Shown here piece after piece: positions 13,801 through 28,800 of a stretch of 64,000 bases of DNA (positions are counted from its first letter, which is position 1; each line of letters begins with the position of its first letter). The position numbers were made by a program, and so were the translations under genes. This DNA comes from Struthidea cinerea (Eukaryota; Chordata; Aves; Passeriformes; Corcoracidae). Location: assembly GCA_013397865.1 (NCBI GenBank), contig VZTI01002339.1:174072-238071 (forward strand). Direction: 5' to 3'. Below the pieces are notes generated by a model. The model was given only the letters and a program-made list of their open reading frames with translations. It did no database searches and had not been told where the DNA came from.

Positions 13801-16800
13801 AGTAACAGTCAGATACTCCTGCATGTGAAATAAGAGTCTCCCTACTTATTAGAGAATATGTATTTTTTGAAGGTCTGTTGGCATATTCCTCTTTCCTTGC
13901 CTAGGGAATGAATCAAGGTAACCTGCAAACATCAAGTATTTATTTCATCACCAAGAAAACCAGTTGATGTAGACTCATAGAATCATTTAAGTTGGAAAAG
14001 ATCTTTAAAATCGTTGAGTGCGACCATAAACATTCATCTCAAAACAAAAAGGACTGAGACATCATACTACTGGGAAAAAAACCCCAGCTATAATCCTATG
14101 GCCATCAGCTGAATTACTCTACACTGCTAATTTAAGGAAGCCCCTAAATGTGCCCTGAATGGCCGTAAGTACTTTATGTGTTTTAGAAAGATCTGTTTTA
14201 TTTAGAGATATCAGATAAATCAGAGAATTGCTTCTGGGACATAAATTCAAACCCTTGCCAGCTGTACCATTTTAGATTGGATTTTGGGGAAAATTTCTTC
14301 CTTGAAAGGTTGGTCAGGCACTGGCAGAGGCTGCCCAGGGCGGTGGTGGTGTCCCCATCCCTGGAGGGGTTTAACAGCGCTGTGGATGTGGCACTTGGGG
14401 TCAGTGTGGCCTTGGCGGTGCTGGGGGAACGGCTGGGCTCGGTGATCCCAGAGGGCTTTCCCAGCCTAAACACGTCTGCGTTTCTGTGATTTGCCTTTTT
14501 AGGTCTTCTTGTTCAGCTCATGTCAAAGAAGATATTTTGAGGTCCTGTTGTTTCTGTCTCGAGCCGTGGAGGCAGGGAGTGCAGCGTGCCTGATGGAGCC
14601 CAGCACTGGGCATGCTGGCTGTTCCAGGGGCAGAAAGATGGTGTAGCTGACAGGCCACAAGTGGGAAATGTGGGATAATGCCCCGAAGGGCAGCTTGCAG
14701 AAACAAGGGGCTGTGCAAAATCCACTGCCTTCAGGTGCCAACAAGTCCTGGCCCCATTGCCTACAGGCCAGCTTGTTCCTTGGAATCCTAGTAGCACGTT
14801 CTTGATTTTGCAGCCTGAAGGATTAATTGATAGCTGTCTAATCCTCCTTCTCCAAAAGCCGAGTGCAAGATAAGGCGAGATGGTGATTCTGCAGGCTTTG
14901 GTCTGGCTGGGACAGGCTGAGGAGAAGTTAAAGCCAGAGGGACTGGAACATCTTGCCTGTTCTCCCAGCCTGACTTGCACAGAAGACAAGACATTTGCTC
15001 CAGTCCCTCCTCTGAACTTTCCCCTCCAGGTTTTGGTGGTTGTTATTAGAAGCAACTTCTCTTCTCTTGACCTCTCATCCCTACTGTGTTTCAGTGGTCC
15101 TGGGTGTTTCAGTGGTCCTGGTGAGCAGTGATGTACAGGTCACACCAGTGCAGGCACCTGCGCAACTATTGCTGTCCATCTGAGGGATTTCCAATTTTCT
15201 TTAACTCCGTGGTCCTGAAATTCTGTAGGAAGCCTTGGTAAAGGCGTGTTGACTTCTAGCCCTGCATGGGATCTTATACAGGATCTCACCATCCAGACAC
15301 CACGAGCCTGTGGCAGCTTGTTTGTTATTCTAACCATGTTCCTAAATGTGACTCCCCTGGCAGCACAAAATTCTGCCAGAGGCTTAGAAGGACCCACTGC
15401 TAAATTTCTGACATCCAGGGTCTTTGGTTCCCCTTCCCAGATAAGGTTTCTTACGTGTTTGCCAGAGGTCATACCTAAGTTTCACTGGAGCCAGAAAACA
15501 GCCCTTCTTCTCCCCCCAGCGACCCCAGACCTTCATGGACAGAGAGCTTTGTCTCCTCAGACCCTGATGTCAGGCAGAACATCTCCTTCTGTCTGCCCAG
15601 GACCAAACCCCTCAGGAGGCCTCTGTCCATTTGTATCATGAGCTGGGAGATAAAGAGGTGCAGTGATGCTGGAAATTGCATAACATACTGCATCAGGAGA
15701 TGTTGTGATACTGCCCAAGCGTTGTGCCTCCGGCCATCAGTAAATTCCATCAAAGGTCAAGTTGTTCAATGGCCTCTCCAGAGGATGGCTCCATTCCTGA
15801 TGTCTGCATGGCTGTGGAGTTCCATTAAACTCTCTATACTATTGCTGATGCTTTCAGGAATGCTGCCAAATTAGGCAGATTGTGGTTTGCAGACTGCTCT
15901 AAAGTGCTTGAGATGCCTTCTCCAGTTATTGTGGAGAGAGAATTACTGCTTGGAGTTACTTGTCACTTAAAGGAGAAACGGAGATAACAGGATAGCAGTT
16001 GGGCTGTTTGGAGATGTACAAATCCACATGAACTACTGTCCCTGCTTTCACTGGAGTCTTGTGCTCGGGGTGAGTTGTCGGCCCACAGCGGGGAATCTGT
16101 CCCTGCTTCCCGTTCTGAACACCTACACATGGAAGTGTGCATCCCTGCTTAATGCTGGGAAACGTTTTCCTTCTTCCACGGCAGTGCTCGGACCCTTGTG
16201 CCATGACTTATGAAGTGAGGGGAAAAAGGTGGAATGAAACTGGTGGTATTTCTGGGTGGCCACAGTGCTTTGAGCAAACAAGATGAATGCAGGGAGTGAG
16301 AGGCCGATGTGTCCATGAAGGCAAACTTCCTTATGTTTGTTTAATTCTGTTGACCATGTTAAGAACTTCGAGAGATTTTTAATGCCTTCTAAACTCTGGC
16401 TAAGCATCTGTGTGACCATGGGCTTAAGGAGGTAGGCTGGAGAACTGTGGGTGTTTTGTGAGTATTCCTTTGCTTCCCTGAAAAATCCTGTGGGACCCAG
16501 GTGAAAGCTGCTGAATCTTAAGACCTTTGGGAATTTTTTTTTTTTGATGTATCTGTGTTAGCACAGATTTGAAGGATGATTTTGTATTGAATTGGAGCTT
16601 GTCTGTGTCCTGGTGGAGGGGTCAGATTGCCTGGAGAGGTCAGTGCTGGTTTGGCTGCCTCGTGGCCCTGCAAACCAGTCCACAGTTTGGGTGTTTGTTA
16701 CGGATTTCCTTTAATCCAATCTGGCAATTCCTGTGATCTTCGATCTTCTCCATCTGAATTGTACCCAGAGGTTCACATCTGACCTTTTGACCATGATATC

Positions 16801-19800
16801 AATCTGGCAGCCTGTGTTAATTTGTTATTTCATCATGATATTGTCCTTTCATTGACCTTTGGTTGTTTTCAGAGTCGGTGCTTTCCTGAGTAGAAGTCCC
16901 TCATCCTTTGTATTTTCTGAGCTCTTTGTTCTTGGATTATATTGGTTTCTGAGACTGTGTCTGGTCACACTAAAATGTGCATTTCCCATGTGGAAGAGAC
17001 ATCAGAACTGGTGGCAAGCCTTGTTTTTGACATTATTTGTGATGGTGCAGGACTTGGTGTTTGTTATCTGCAGCAAGATTGCCACAAAGAACTAATCTAA
17101 GTTCCTCCATTTGATTGACTTTTCCAGTTAAGTAGGTAGTTATTAAATGATTAAACTTAATTGATTAGAGTAGGGTGAAGAGAACAGAACAATGTATGAG
17201 CATCTCAAGTGCATTTCTGATTTATTCTTCCCCTGTGGAAACATCAATATTTAGAGTCTTGCCTATAGAAATGTTTGAAGCCTGGCTGTTACGTGTAGCT
17301 GAATTATTCATTAAGTAAATCTCTACCAAACTCCCTTTTCTCACTCCAGTTGAGAAATGAAACACTTTGGGGTAAAAAATGAACTGAAACATCCTGTTTA
17401 TCAAATGTTTCTGTAGAAGTTACTCTCTTTTTCTTACGCAAAGCCCAGGTCAGTGATGTGTTCACCCAGTGAGCGCTGATGGAGGGGGAGAACTTTGAGT
17501 TTCAAAGGAATTTCTTTTTCATCTTTAAATTTGGCTATTCAGTTGTGTTTTGCTGGGGTTCTGAGTAACTTCAGGAACTGAACTGTCTTTCAGATATACT
17601 CACAGGGAAAATGTATCTGCCATTTCCACTCAGGCTACACCTGTAAGCCGATATCTTTGGGGTTTCTCTGAGCTTCACTGGTTTGTTTTGCTTTGTTTCG
17701 CACCATGTTTTAACAAGATAAGCATCTCTCCGTATTTTCCCTTCATTTCAGTAATTGCCTTCTCTAGTGACCCATTTCCTGTGCTCTTCTGTTCAGGTAT
17801 CACGACCTCTGTGCACAGCCCACGTACCCCGGTGCATAGAGCCCTCACTTAATCATATTATCATCTCAGGTAATTCATTAAAAGCTCCTCAGAGCAGCAA
17901 ATGGAACAGAAAAAAGCACTTATTTCTCTCAACTCCCTCCCCAAAGACACAACCCTTGTAAACAGAGCTGCTGACCAGATGCCTGGAAAATTGACATCAT
18001 CAGCCACCGAGGTCGGAACTGAGCTTCTTTCAGGTTTTCAAAGTTCCTTCACTGAAATCATTTAGCCCCCCCGAAAATTCAATCCAGTTGTTATCAACTC
18101 AGTGTCTGCCACTGTTCGGCCGTGCTGCAGAGCAATAACGACATGGGTTTGAGTATATGCAAACCATAAAGGGATTTATAACAAAACCAGAACAATTGAG
18201 GTTCTGCATCAAATAAATAAGGAAGCAACTCTGTCTCTTGAAGTCAGATGCGATGTGCTCTCTTAAAAGGAGCTGAGCAAGTGTTCAGGTCTATTCTGCA
18301 TCCTCAGAGCTCACGTTCATGATCTTGCTTGATAAAAGTCCTGGATAACTGTGATGCAATCTCCTCAGGCAGCAGGGGGATGGCTGCCTTGCAGGAACAT
18401 GGGAATGCAATGTACTTTTACCTGCGATTGACTGGAAGTTCAGGCTCAAATGAGAAATCAAGGTTGTAAATTCAGATAACTGAACAAAAGTCAAGTTGAT
18501 AATGCTTTTTCTCCTTCTTCTTATTGCCTGGCAATATTGTTCTGCCTTACTGGGACAGTGTTGGGTCAGTGTTTGTGTCGGTGAGATCCTGCCTGCAGCC
18601 AGGCAAACACGGGTTGTTGTGTTCATCCTCACGCTCCCGAGGTGTGCAGTGGCCTCGCAGACGTGCTGCAGGGGGAGGTGAGCGGGGCTGGGCTGAACCT
18701 GTCCGAGGGCAGCAGGAGAGCCACTGCGCTGCCTCTCTCGGGGAGCCTTCCCCAGAGGTACCCACGATAAACCCGGCCTTGCTAAACTGCCTGATCGGTT
18801 TAGTTACTTGACATCAAAGCCTGGAGCCAGGTTTAAAGGAGGTATGAAAGCCCAAGCCAAGAGTTTGATTCTGTATTGGCTCTGCTGCCTTTTTTTTTTT
18901 CCAGAAATAATAAACCAGTAATAATCAGTTGGGATATTTCAGCCAAGAGAAGGCTCCAGTGTGACCTAGTTGTGGCTTTCCAGGACCTGACAAGGGAGCT
19001 GACAAGGAGGATGGAGAGTATTTACAAAGGCCTGGACTGACAGGACACAGGGAATGGCTTCCCAGTGCCAGAGGGCAGGGATGGATGGGATCTTGGGAAG
19101 GAATTGTTCCCTGGGAGGGTGGGGAGGCCCTGGCACAGGGTGCTCAGAGAAGATGTGGCTGTCCCAGCCCTGGACGTGTTCCAGGCCAGGTTGGATGGGG
19201 CTTGGAGCAGCCTGGGATAGTGGAAAGTGTCTGTGTCCATGGCAGGGAGTTGGAACTGGATGAGCTTTAAGGTCCCTCCAGCTCACACCATTCTGAGATT
19301 CCGTGATTCCATGACATTAGATGGTGTTGAACCTCTCCCAGCAGTGCACTGAGGTCCCTGCTTCCATAAATTGTTCTGTCTTCATCTCCTTAGGGTCAGG
19401 GTTTTTGTACAGACAAGAGACTTGCTTTGCTGGTTTTAAAATAACAGTTTTCTTACTTTTATTGGAGAACATGAAGTCAAAGGTGCCTTTACTTCCTTAC
19501 TTAGAAGTAAGAAAAAGATTTACCTAAAAGAGAAAAATAAGATCTGAGATGGTGCTTCTTTCTTCAGGGAATCCAATTCCTGCTGTTAGACTTGACCTCT
19601 CCAAAAAACCGATTGTTTTCTGGGCAGAGGAGTTTTACCTCTTTCATGGAAACTCATGGGAAAGGACTGGGGCTTCTTGGCTCAACTGCTTGGACACAGT
19701 GGGGGTGTCACCGGGCAGGTGAACCATGCAAGGGCCCACTGGTTTTGGGGTTGTCTCTAAAGGGGGCAAAGCAGCTCAGCAAGTGTGGGCTACACACGGA

Positions 19801-22800
19801 CACAGGGAACGTGGCAGGTGCTTGGAGTCAGGAGAGAGAGCCCAGTAGGAGAAAAGGATCACGGTGGGTCCATCCTCCCAAATTCCAGCATCAGGAGCTT
19901 TGGGGTTGCCCAGGCTGGAAATGACAGACAGGATACTTGCATTGTTAGCTGGAATGGATCTTGCCCCATGGTTATCTGGATCTTTTATATCTCCACATCA
20001 TCTGTCATCAGGGAATGTCACTCTGAGCCTGTGACAAGAATTCTTTTTGTTTACTTTAAACCTTTTCCTTGGAAGTGGTTTGAGGTGACACCTTCCTCTT
20101 TGCAATATGAAGAATACTGAATAATTAATCTATATTTGCATCATTTCCAATGTTCACAACTTTACAAGGCACCATCCTCTTCTGGGTGGAGCATCCTGGG
20201 ACCCACAAGCAATTTCCCACCTTTTTGCTACCTGTCTATTTTTGTTACCTGCGCCCTTTTTCATATTTTCCCGTGTTGAGATAGAGTCACCATTACCAAA
20301 TGGACTGTTGGGCTACAAGTGTGCCATTTCCCAGTCGTTTTTCCCCATAAATTCCTAACTTCATCTGCTTTATTGGGTAGGGCAGGAATATCTATATATT
20401 AAAAAAAATAGATGCAGTGCCCACCAGCAGTGTGAAGTTTTCAGAAAGTGTTCCAGAATGATCCCAGCATCTCCCCTGAGTTTAATGAGCTATTTTAAAG
20501 TCCGTAACCTTGTCTTTACAGCTCAAATGATCGTTCCCAGGCACATCCCTTTGCCCTCACTGGTACTGAACTTCCCCTCTCTCCCAGCACAGAGCCATTT
20601 CAGCAGCACTTACGCACAGGGCTCATCCCAGCTCCTTGCTGAAGCAGACTTGCTCTTCTTTTTCCCTAACTACTGCTTTCCCCTCTCCTACTTCCTGTGC
20701 CATAACTCGTCCCTCACTTGCTGTGACCCCAGGCCTTGGGAGACCCTTTCCCAAACCTGTCCAACTCATCACAATTGCAGTGAATGCTCAATTTTACTTG
20801 CTGGGTTCATTTTCTGATGTTTTCATGAGCTGAACGAGCTCATGGAGGAATCAAGGACAGGGTGAGCAGTGGGGAATGTGTGGCCAGGAGCATGGGAGGA
20901 GGTGGGAGCTGTTGGCATCGTGTTGCTCAATAAACCATCCACTGGGTAGCCTGAGATCCTTCATGCAGGCCTCCCCAGACAGTTTGAGATTGGATAATTT
21001 GGATTCGGAGATGTGGATAACTCAAAAAAATAGTGTTCCATCTGCAAATTTTGTCACCTCATTAATTTACCCCTTCCCAAGTAATTTATGGCCGTGCTGA
21101 AATGCTCTGCATGGGAACTTCCTGACTTCCTCCGTGGTGCCCCATGATGCAAACAATTCATGTAGCTCTTTTTGCAAATATTTTTTGAGTGCATCTTTCA
21201 TTCCCTGAGTTATTTGTTGGCCACAGAGAGTCACTAATAGACATCCTGCTTCTAATGTGTTGAAAAAGGCTTTATTGTTTGTATGGGAGCCCCTGGCATG
21301 TTTTTGTCTTTTGACCAGTCTCCTTAACTTGCCAGAATTACAGTCTTTGCTGTTACTATCCTTTGGATTCAAGTTCCAGTTTTCAAAGGTTTCCTTTTCT
21401 TTCTGGTCTTCTTCTTTCCTTCGTTATTCACTGTTGGGTTTTGGGGTCCAGCTGAAGTCCTGGGCTCGATGGTGTAAATTTACTCCAAGCCTCCAGCAGG
21501 AAATCTCTCAACATTTTCTGTATAACCCAAAACCATTTTGCCTTCTCATTTGCTTTCTAAAATGTTTTTCCAACTACCTTCTTAGGCTTTCAGTGGTTTG
21601 AGAGTGTGGATTTGTTTATTTATTTATTTTTCTTTCCTACAAATTGGGGAATTTGAATATATAATGGGCACTATTAGAGAAATAATCTGTACTCAACCAA
21701 CCCCCCTGTGCACTATCCAGGATTGCACCTACGTTGGAGGTTGCCCCAAATTGCTCCATAAAGAAGTTGATAAAGATATCAAAATCTGTCTTTTGATCAG
21801 ACTTCAGTACAACATTTGCCCTGCCTGTATGGCCATGATTTAAGTCACCCATTAATTATGGGCTGCCCAGGGAGGTTTGGAGTCCCCATCCCTGGAGGTG
21901 CCCAAGGAAGGCCTGGAGGTGGCACTCAGTGCTCTGGGCTGGGGACAAGGTGGGCATTGGGCACAGCTTGGCCTCGATGGGCTGGGAGGGCTTTTCTAAC
22001 CCCAGTGATTCTGTAATTCTGTGGTTAATACTGTGCTTTTCTACTTTTGTAACCTCCCTCACTTGCCTTTGCCTTTCCTGGTCTCTGGCATCACCACAGA
22101 GAGGTCATCAGCTGGTAGCTTTGGTATTTTTTTTCCATACTGGCATGGAATTTCAACCTATAGATCTTTGGAACTCTTTCATGCAGTTAAATATGTATTA
22201 GTGCAGTCCACTGTATTATTCCTGTATCTCTGTTATCACAACATCATCTGAATTAACTTCTTTACCTTGAATTTCCCAGGTGCTTATGAAATTAATTTTG
22301 TAATTTAAAAGTAGGCAATTTGGTTTACCCATCTTAACTTCAGGCTTGGATTTTGTGTTTGCAGTAGAGGTAAATATGTATGTATTTTTATACATACAGA
22401 TGTATATCTGTGTACATATACACATATAGACATATACACACAGGCATATGTACATATACGCATACATATACATTTATTCATCAAACCAGAATGGTTTGGT
22501 TTGGGAGGGACCGTAAAGATCATCCAGTTCCACCCCCTGCCATGGGCAGGGACATCTCCCACCACCCAGGTTGCTCCAAGCCCTTTCCAGCCTGGAACAC
22601 TTGCAGGGATTGTCGTTACCCAGATATTCTTGCATGTGGGTATCACTGCAATATTCAGTTTTTTAGGTGCAGGAATTAAGAGACAAATTTTATCCCCAGA
22701 TACCAGCTATGAATGCACAAAACCTGACTTGCAAAATGGCTTTTGGGACGTGAGGGATCAGCGTGGTGTGGGGGTGCTGCTGGAGAGGGGCACTCCGGGA

Positions 22801-25800
22801 GCTCCGGTGCCTCGGGAAGCGCAGCGGGTTGGGAAGGGCTCCCTGGAGTGCACAGGCAGGGCTGGAACCGGGCACGGACGGAGGCAGCGGTGGAACGTCT
22901 GCAGTGCTTGATCTCTGCAAGCGTTCATCAAAGTCTGAGCAGGCAACAAGTTTCCTCTTGTTGTGTCCTGGTTGGATCTCGCACGCAGACAGCACGCCAC
23001 GATCCTCATCTTCCCTCGCCATCCTTCACTCCAGCAGCAGCTTTCCCGAGCCTCAGGCACCACAAGCTCTGACTCATTTACTTAATATTCCTCTCTAATG
23101 AAACTGCCCAGAGCTCTGGACTTATTCTCCTCCAAAACAATCCTTCTTCTCCCTATTCTTCCACACCCTTCACTTTCTTCTCAGCTCCCGTCACATTCCT
23201 GATCAGACTTTAGCTGAGCTCCCCTGAGCAGACTTTCCCTTCCATTCCCTGCCGGACCCCTCGTGTCCTGCCAGCCCAGTGAGGGTGTGAGTGGCACTGG
23301 AGGGACCGGCTGACCTTTGGAGCAAAGCCAGGAGGGTGAGAATCAAGCAGGAGTTTCTTCAGCCGTGGTGCAATGGGGAGAGGGGGATGGACATCCCGGT
23401 GTCCTCCCCAGCCTGGGTTTGGAGCAGGACCCTGGGTAGCTGCAGCTGCACTGATTCCAGGGCATCCTTCGCTGTGGCAGGGGAGCTGGGACAAGCATAG
23501 GTGCTTCTTCCAGGAAGGATGGGAATGGCAGAAAAGGCTGAGAATGGGAAATCCCCCCCAGAGCTGTCTGTACTGGTTGGGTGGGCTGGAGGGCACTGGG
23601 ATGAGCAGAGCCCCAGCCCAGGGGCTGCCACCAGAGTCAGCCAGACAGCGGCTGTGGAAATTCTTGCCCAGCCTTGTTGAGGGCCGTGTTACCACCGTAA
23701 TTCAAAGACAGCAAGGTGGTAGCATTCCTGGAGTCCTGACCTCTTGATTTCAGGACCAGAAATCCCAGGCAGCAGCCCCAGACTGCTCGAGGGAAGCTGG
23801 CCAAGATGATTTCTCTCTTTTTGTGGAATCTGCATCTGTTGGGATCTACCTGAGACACCTCCCAGGCATCTCCTGGAGTCTGTTCATATCTCCTCCAGGC
23901 AGCTGATATTTCAGGTACTGTCTCCCAGAGTCTTTTCATCTCTGATTTAGGCACTGGGATATCCCGGGTGGCAGCCCCAGACTCCTCCAAGGAAGTAATC
24001 TGAAATTATATTTCTCCTCTCATGGAAACCTCATCTTCCAGAATGCACCAGGCATCTCCAGGTATCTTTTCACATCTCCTCTTGGAAGCTGAGATCCCAG
24101 GCAGCAGCCCCATACTCCTCCAAGGAGGTACCCAAGGGGCTCTTTCTCTTTTGAAGGAAAGTCTGTGTTCTGGGATCTGCCTGAGCCCCTTCTCAAGCAT
24201 TTCCTGGAGTCTTGATCTCTGTTTTCAGGGACAGATCCCAGGTAGCAGCCCCACAGTGCTCCAGGGAAGCTTCCCAAAATGTTTTTGCTCTTTGGCAGTA
24301 GCTCTCTGTTCCGGACTCCAGCTGAGACTCCTCAAATATCTGCAGGGAGGGCTCCGGGCAGGGCCAGGCTCTGCTCCGGGGCCCAGCAGTGGCACCAGAG
24401 CAGCGGGCAGGGCCTGAGCCCAGCAATTCCCCTGCACAGGAGGCAGAACTGCTGCCCTGGGCAGTGCCCAGCCCTGGGCAGGCTGCCCAGGGAGGGGCTG
24501 GAGTCTCCCTCAGCGGGGACATTGCAGAGCCCTCTGGACACAACCCTGTGCCCTGTGCTCGGGGATGGCCCTGCCTGAGCAGGGAGGTGGCCCCAGGGAC
24601 CCTCGGGGGTCCCCTCCAGCCTGGCCCAGCCTGGGATTCCGTGGGATGCAGGGAACTGCAGATGCTCAGCACACATTCGTTGGCAATGCTGAGGTCCAGG
24701 AATGGGGAGTTTCACCTCCTTTGTCCCTGCCCCAGGTCCATTGACTTTGCCTCCTCCGTGCTCAGACTCTGGCCCTGAGCGCTGGGAGCAGCCCTTGTTT
24801 GTGTATTTTATATAAATATCAGTCCTGGAAGCACTGCATGAGAGGCTGTGAAAGCTCTGTGGGAGGAGCAGAGGGAGAAAGGAAACACATTTAGGGGTAA
24901 CCAGCACACCTATGGGTTTTCCTGGATGTGGGACACAAGTGGTGCTGGAATGGATCTGCCTCAGCTGGGCTGCTCAGGGTGGCACAGCTGAGTCGGGAGA
25001 TGCCGGTGGGCCTGTGGTGTTACCTGTACTCAGGATGTAGAGACTGTCAGGGGGATTTCAAACCATTCTGCATTGTTGGTGTTTGGTTTGGGTTTTTTTT
25101 GTCTGTAGTTGTTATTTTACTGAATCTAAAGGACTTTGAAGGACTTTGGTCCTCTTGGGAAGCAGATGGGGCTGATCCAGAGCAGGACTGGCAGCCCAAG
25201 GAATGATGTTTCTTCCTAAGGCTGGAAAACATGAAACATGTGGACTTGGCTTCTCAAGCTCAGTGTTGATAAGCAGATTCCTTGCTCCTAAGGAACACGT
25301 CCTGTCCATCCTCGGAATTTCTTTTAAAAGTGTTGCTATGACATCTGCAGAATGGCTGCATCCGGGGCAGAGGATTTGGTGGGGTATTGGTAAATATTAA
25401 ATAATAGGTGGGTGGATGTTCCTGCCCAGATCTGGGGTTGTTGCATGGAGGATTTCTTCCTCCTGAGCAGCTCTGAAGGATGCACAGGGTGGTTCTGAGC
25501 AGCAGGAGAGAAGGATTTGGGTGGATGATGGGGCTGGTGAAGGTGCATGGGGCAGGTGGGTAGGGAGGTGATGGGGAGGAGGTTTGGCTCTGGAGGAGTG
25601 GATTAGCGGGGTGAGGAGGACGAGGTCTGTCCAGGGGTGCAATGGAGGAGCGGAGCCATTTCCCGTGCATGAGCTGGAGGCTGGTCCTGAGCAAGGCAAG
25701 GCAGGGGCTGGCGAGAGTTGTTGGAGCTGCACACACAGAGCTCTCCTGCTCCCGCAGCCTGTACAGACAGGCCTGTGCTCCTCAAAGGAGGGATCGGATT

Positions 25801-28800
25801 CTTGCCCTCCGGGGGTTTCCAGCCAGCTCGCAGTTCAGAGGAGTCCTTTCTTTCTCCTGCTGTGCACGCCCTGCAAAGAATTTTCTATCAACAAAAGAAA
25901 TTGTTTTATAATCAACTTGATGTTCATCCCCAGTTCTGGGCTATGAAGGAAGGGGGTTTTGAAGGACCAGGGAAATGGAACCTGGAGGTTGTGGAAGCAG
26001 AGGACAGCAGCTGGTGGCACAGCCCTGCTGGAATGAGGTGGAGGAATTTTGGGGACACTCCAGAGCCAGCGAAACTCTTGGGTGCATCTCTGGGAGTGGG
26101 AGCAATTGCACAAAAGGCCAGCAAAGGAATAATCCCTGGAAAGAAAGCATTGGGGCATCCCCTGTGTGTGCCATGGTAGGCTGAGAAGACTTTTACTCCT
26201 GCAGCTTTTCTGGCTGGATCTAAAGCCTGTTGGGTGCTCCGTGGCATGAAGGTCCTTGAAATGCTGGTGGTAGCTCAGGCTGTACCTCAGCCTGTAGGAC
26301 CGTGTCAGACTCAGAAGGATTGTCTTTGAACGCTGCTATCATCCCAGGGAAACCCAGACCTGTTAAACCCTACTTGATGGCAGCCCTGCCGTGAACCTTC
26401 TCAGGTCAGGCTGGACAGAACTGTTTTGAGTTATCTGACCATGCCTCAGGCTTTTGGAAAGCAGCATTTGTGTCCCTTTGCAGTACAAGTGTCCCTGCCT
26501 GGGTCTGCAGTTGTGGATTCAGTGTTTTTTAGAGAAAGATGGAAACATGGGCTGCCTCAGGAGCTGGACTTGGTTACCTGACTGGTTTTCTTGGCTTCCA
26601 TTAATGTGTCCAGAAGCCGGTGAGTTTGGAAAGAAATTTTTTTGTGCTTATGAAAGGCAATTTTTAAATGTCAAAGTTGAAAGTACTTTTTCTTAGTAAA
26701 AAAAGAAAATCACCACCAAACCATCCCAAGCTGGCTGGGCACGAAACCGCCTGAATAGCTGAGCTGAATCCATGGCATCTTCTGGAAGATTTTTTAGGGC
26801 TTTAAAAGGAGCCCCGTGTTAGCGTTGTATCTCCCAGGCAGGAGCTCGCACTGACCAGCACACCTCAGCCTTTAAGCTCTTTGTATCCAAATTGTTTGGT
26901 TACTTAATTCTCAGCCGACCACATCCCCATATTCAGAGGAATTGCCACATCATGGTGCTCTGGAAGTGTTCTTTGGCACTTGATTTACAGCAACTAAATA
27001 GCAGTGGGGTCAGTGGCCAGCTGGCCACTGAGCAGGAAACTGGATGACAACAAGAATTAATAGTTTTCCATGGAAGCTGGAATGTCTGACGGCACTGGAA
27101 GCTGTGAGGATGTATCAGCCTCCAGGATATTAACCATGGAGATGGCTCTCAGTGTTTGCTGCCAGTGCTGATGGCCCTGGGAGCAAATCGCACATGGATT
27201 CATCCGCCCCATTGCCCACCGAGCCGATGGTTTGGCTGGGGATGAGGGAATTTGGTACAGTCGTACAGAAGCAGCATCTCTGCAGGTTTCCAGAGAATGA
27301 GAAACAGCCATCCCTGCTCAGAGCTTGGGGAGAAGCAGCAGTGTTTGGGAATTCCCCAACTCCCAGCAGCAGAAGTGGTTGATGGGAGCCGGGAGATTCT
27401 GGGATTGGCACGTGAGGAGCGGTGTTGGGGCTGTCAGGCTGCCCACGCTGCAAGGGGAGCTCAGGATGAACAGCGCTGTCGGAGAACGGACGTGAGGGAT
27501 TGATCACGGAGCTGGAAGGGAGCTCAGGCCAAGAAGAGCAGCAAGGAGGGGCTGTGCCACTCTCCATCTCGATTAGATTCAGCAAGGAAGGTCACTTCCA
27601 GACCATTTCTTAGTATTAGAGGAGGATTTGAATGCTCTTGCAGGAAAAGTGCCACCCCCACTACCCCACAGCAGTTTGTCCAAGTTGACCTCAGTGGTTT
27701 CCTGCCAAAAATACCTGTGAACAATAATGACTTGTTAATGATTTATCCCTGTGTTCTCAAGTGCTGCACTGATTCCGAATACCACAGAAACCATGGAGGC
27801 AGGCTCTTAAGGTTTTGGCTACAATGGCTTTTTGTCCTTCCCCCATGACAGGGATGCCAGTTGCATGAGGGAACCAAGGGCTCAGTGTACTGGGCAGTGT
27901 AAATGCACATTGTTCAGTGTGACTTCAGGGAATATTGGTGGGAAAAGCACCTGCATTGGATCAGGGGAGAAATCAACGGAGCTGTAAGGAAGGATTGTCC
28001 CTTGCAGAGTTTGCAGAGCCGTGAGCAGACACCAGCAGGTTCCCCGGGGTGCCAGCAAGGCACAGCTGTACAGAGTGTGCTCTCTGCAAAGAGCTGCAAA
28101 TCCACGTTGTGCGGGCCTGGCGTGGCTCTGGACATGGGATCCGGCACCACAGGCTTTCTGCTGCCCTGGGAGATGGGCACCTGCCATTTTCCCAGGCCAT
28201 CAGGGCAGGAGTACGGAGGTTTTATGGCATATGGGGGTGAGGTACCACACCAGAAGGCTGCTCTGTGCTTCCAGCATGGCTGTGTAGTAAACCCCCCTCA
28301 GCCATCCTGCCCTGGGAGCGGGAGCACCACAAAATGAAAAGCAGCAGACAGAGAGGGAGAATCTGTGATTGCAACAACCACCTCCACCCTGCAGAAGCAG
28401 GAGAAAAGGCAGTGGAGCCAGGAACCAGAGTCTGCATGAGTGAACTCAAGGTGTTCATGACTCATTTTACACAACAAAGTGGAGTTTCAGTGCTGAGCAG
28501 CCAAAGCAGAAGCTCCAGGCAGTGCTCGACTCCCCAGTGGTCTTTGTCTGGCAGGGGTCAGTGTCATTGTTAAGAAAAAAGCAGAAAAACGCAGAATTGG
28601 CAGGTGCCAGTGGAGACTCCGTCCATCGTGTCTCCTCTGCAGGAACCAGGGATGAGAGCAGGAGACCTCCCTCCAGTAACCAGGAGGACTTTCTCCCTTC
28701 TGAACTTCTTTTAGTCTCAACTGCTGTGGCTCCAGATGTCCTCGCTGTCCCAGCATCATCCTCCTCTTGGATGTCTGTCCCCTCTCACAGAGGTACAGGT

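Noticed and set aside
22216..22646. Minus-strand ORFs rich in Tyr, Met and Cys
   Set aside because: Translated TATACA-type microsatellite and CR1 tail.
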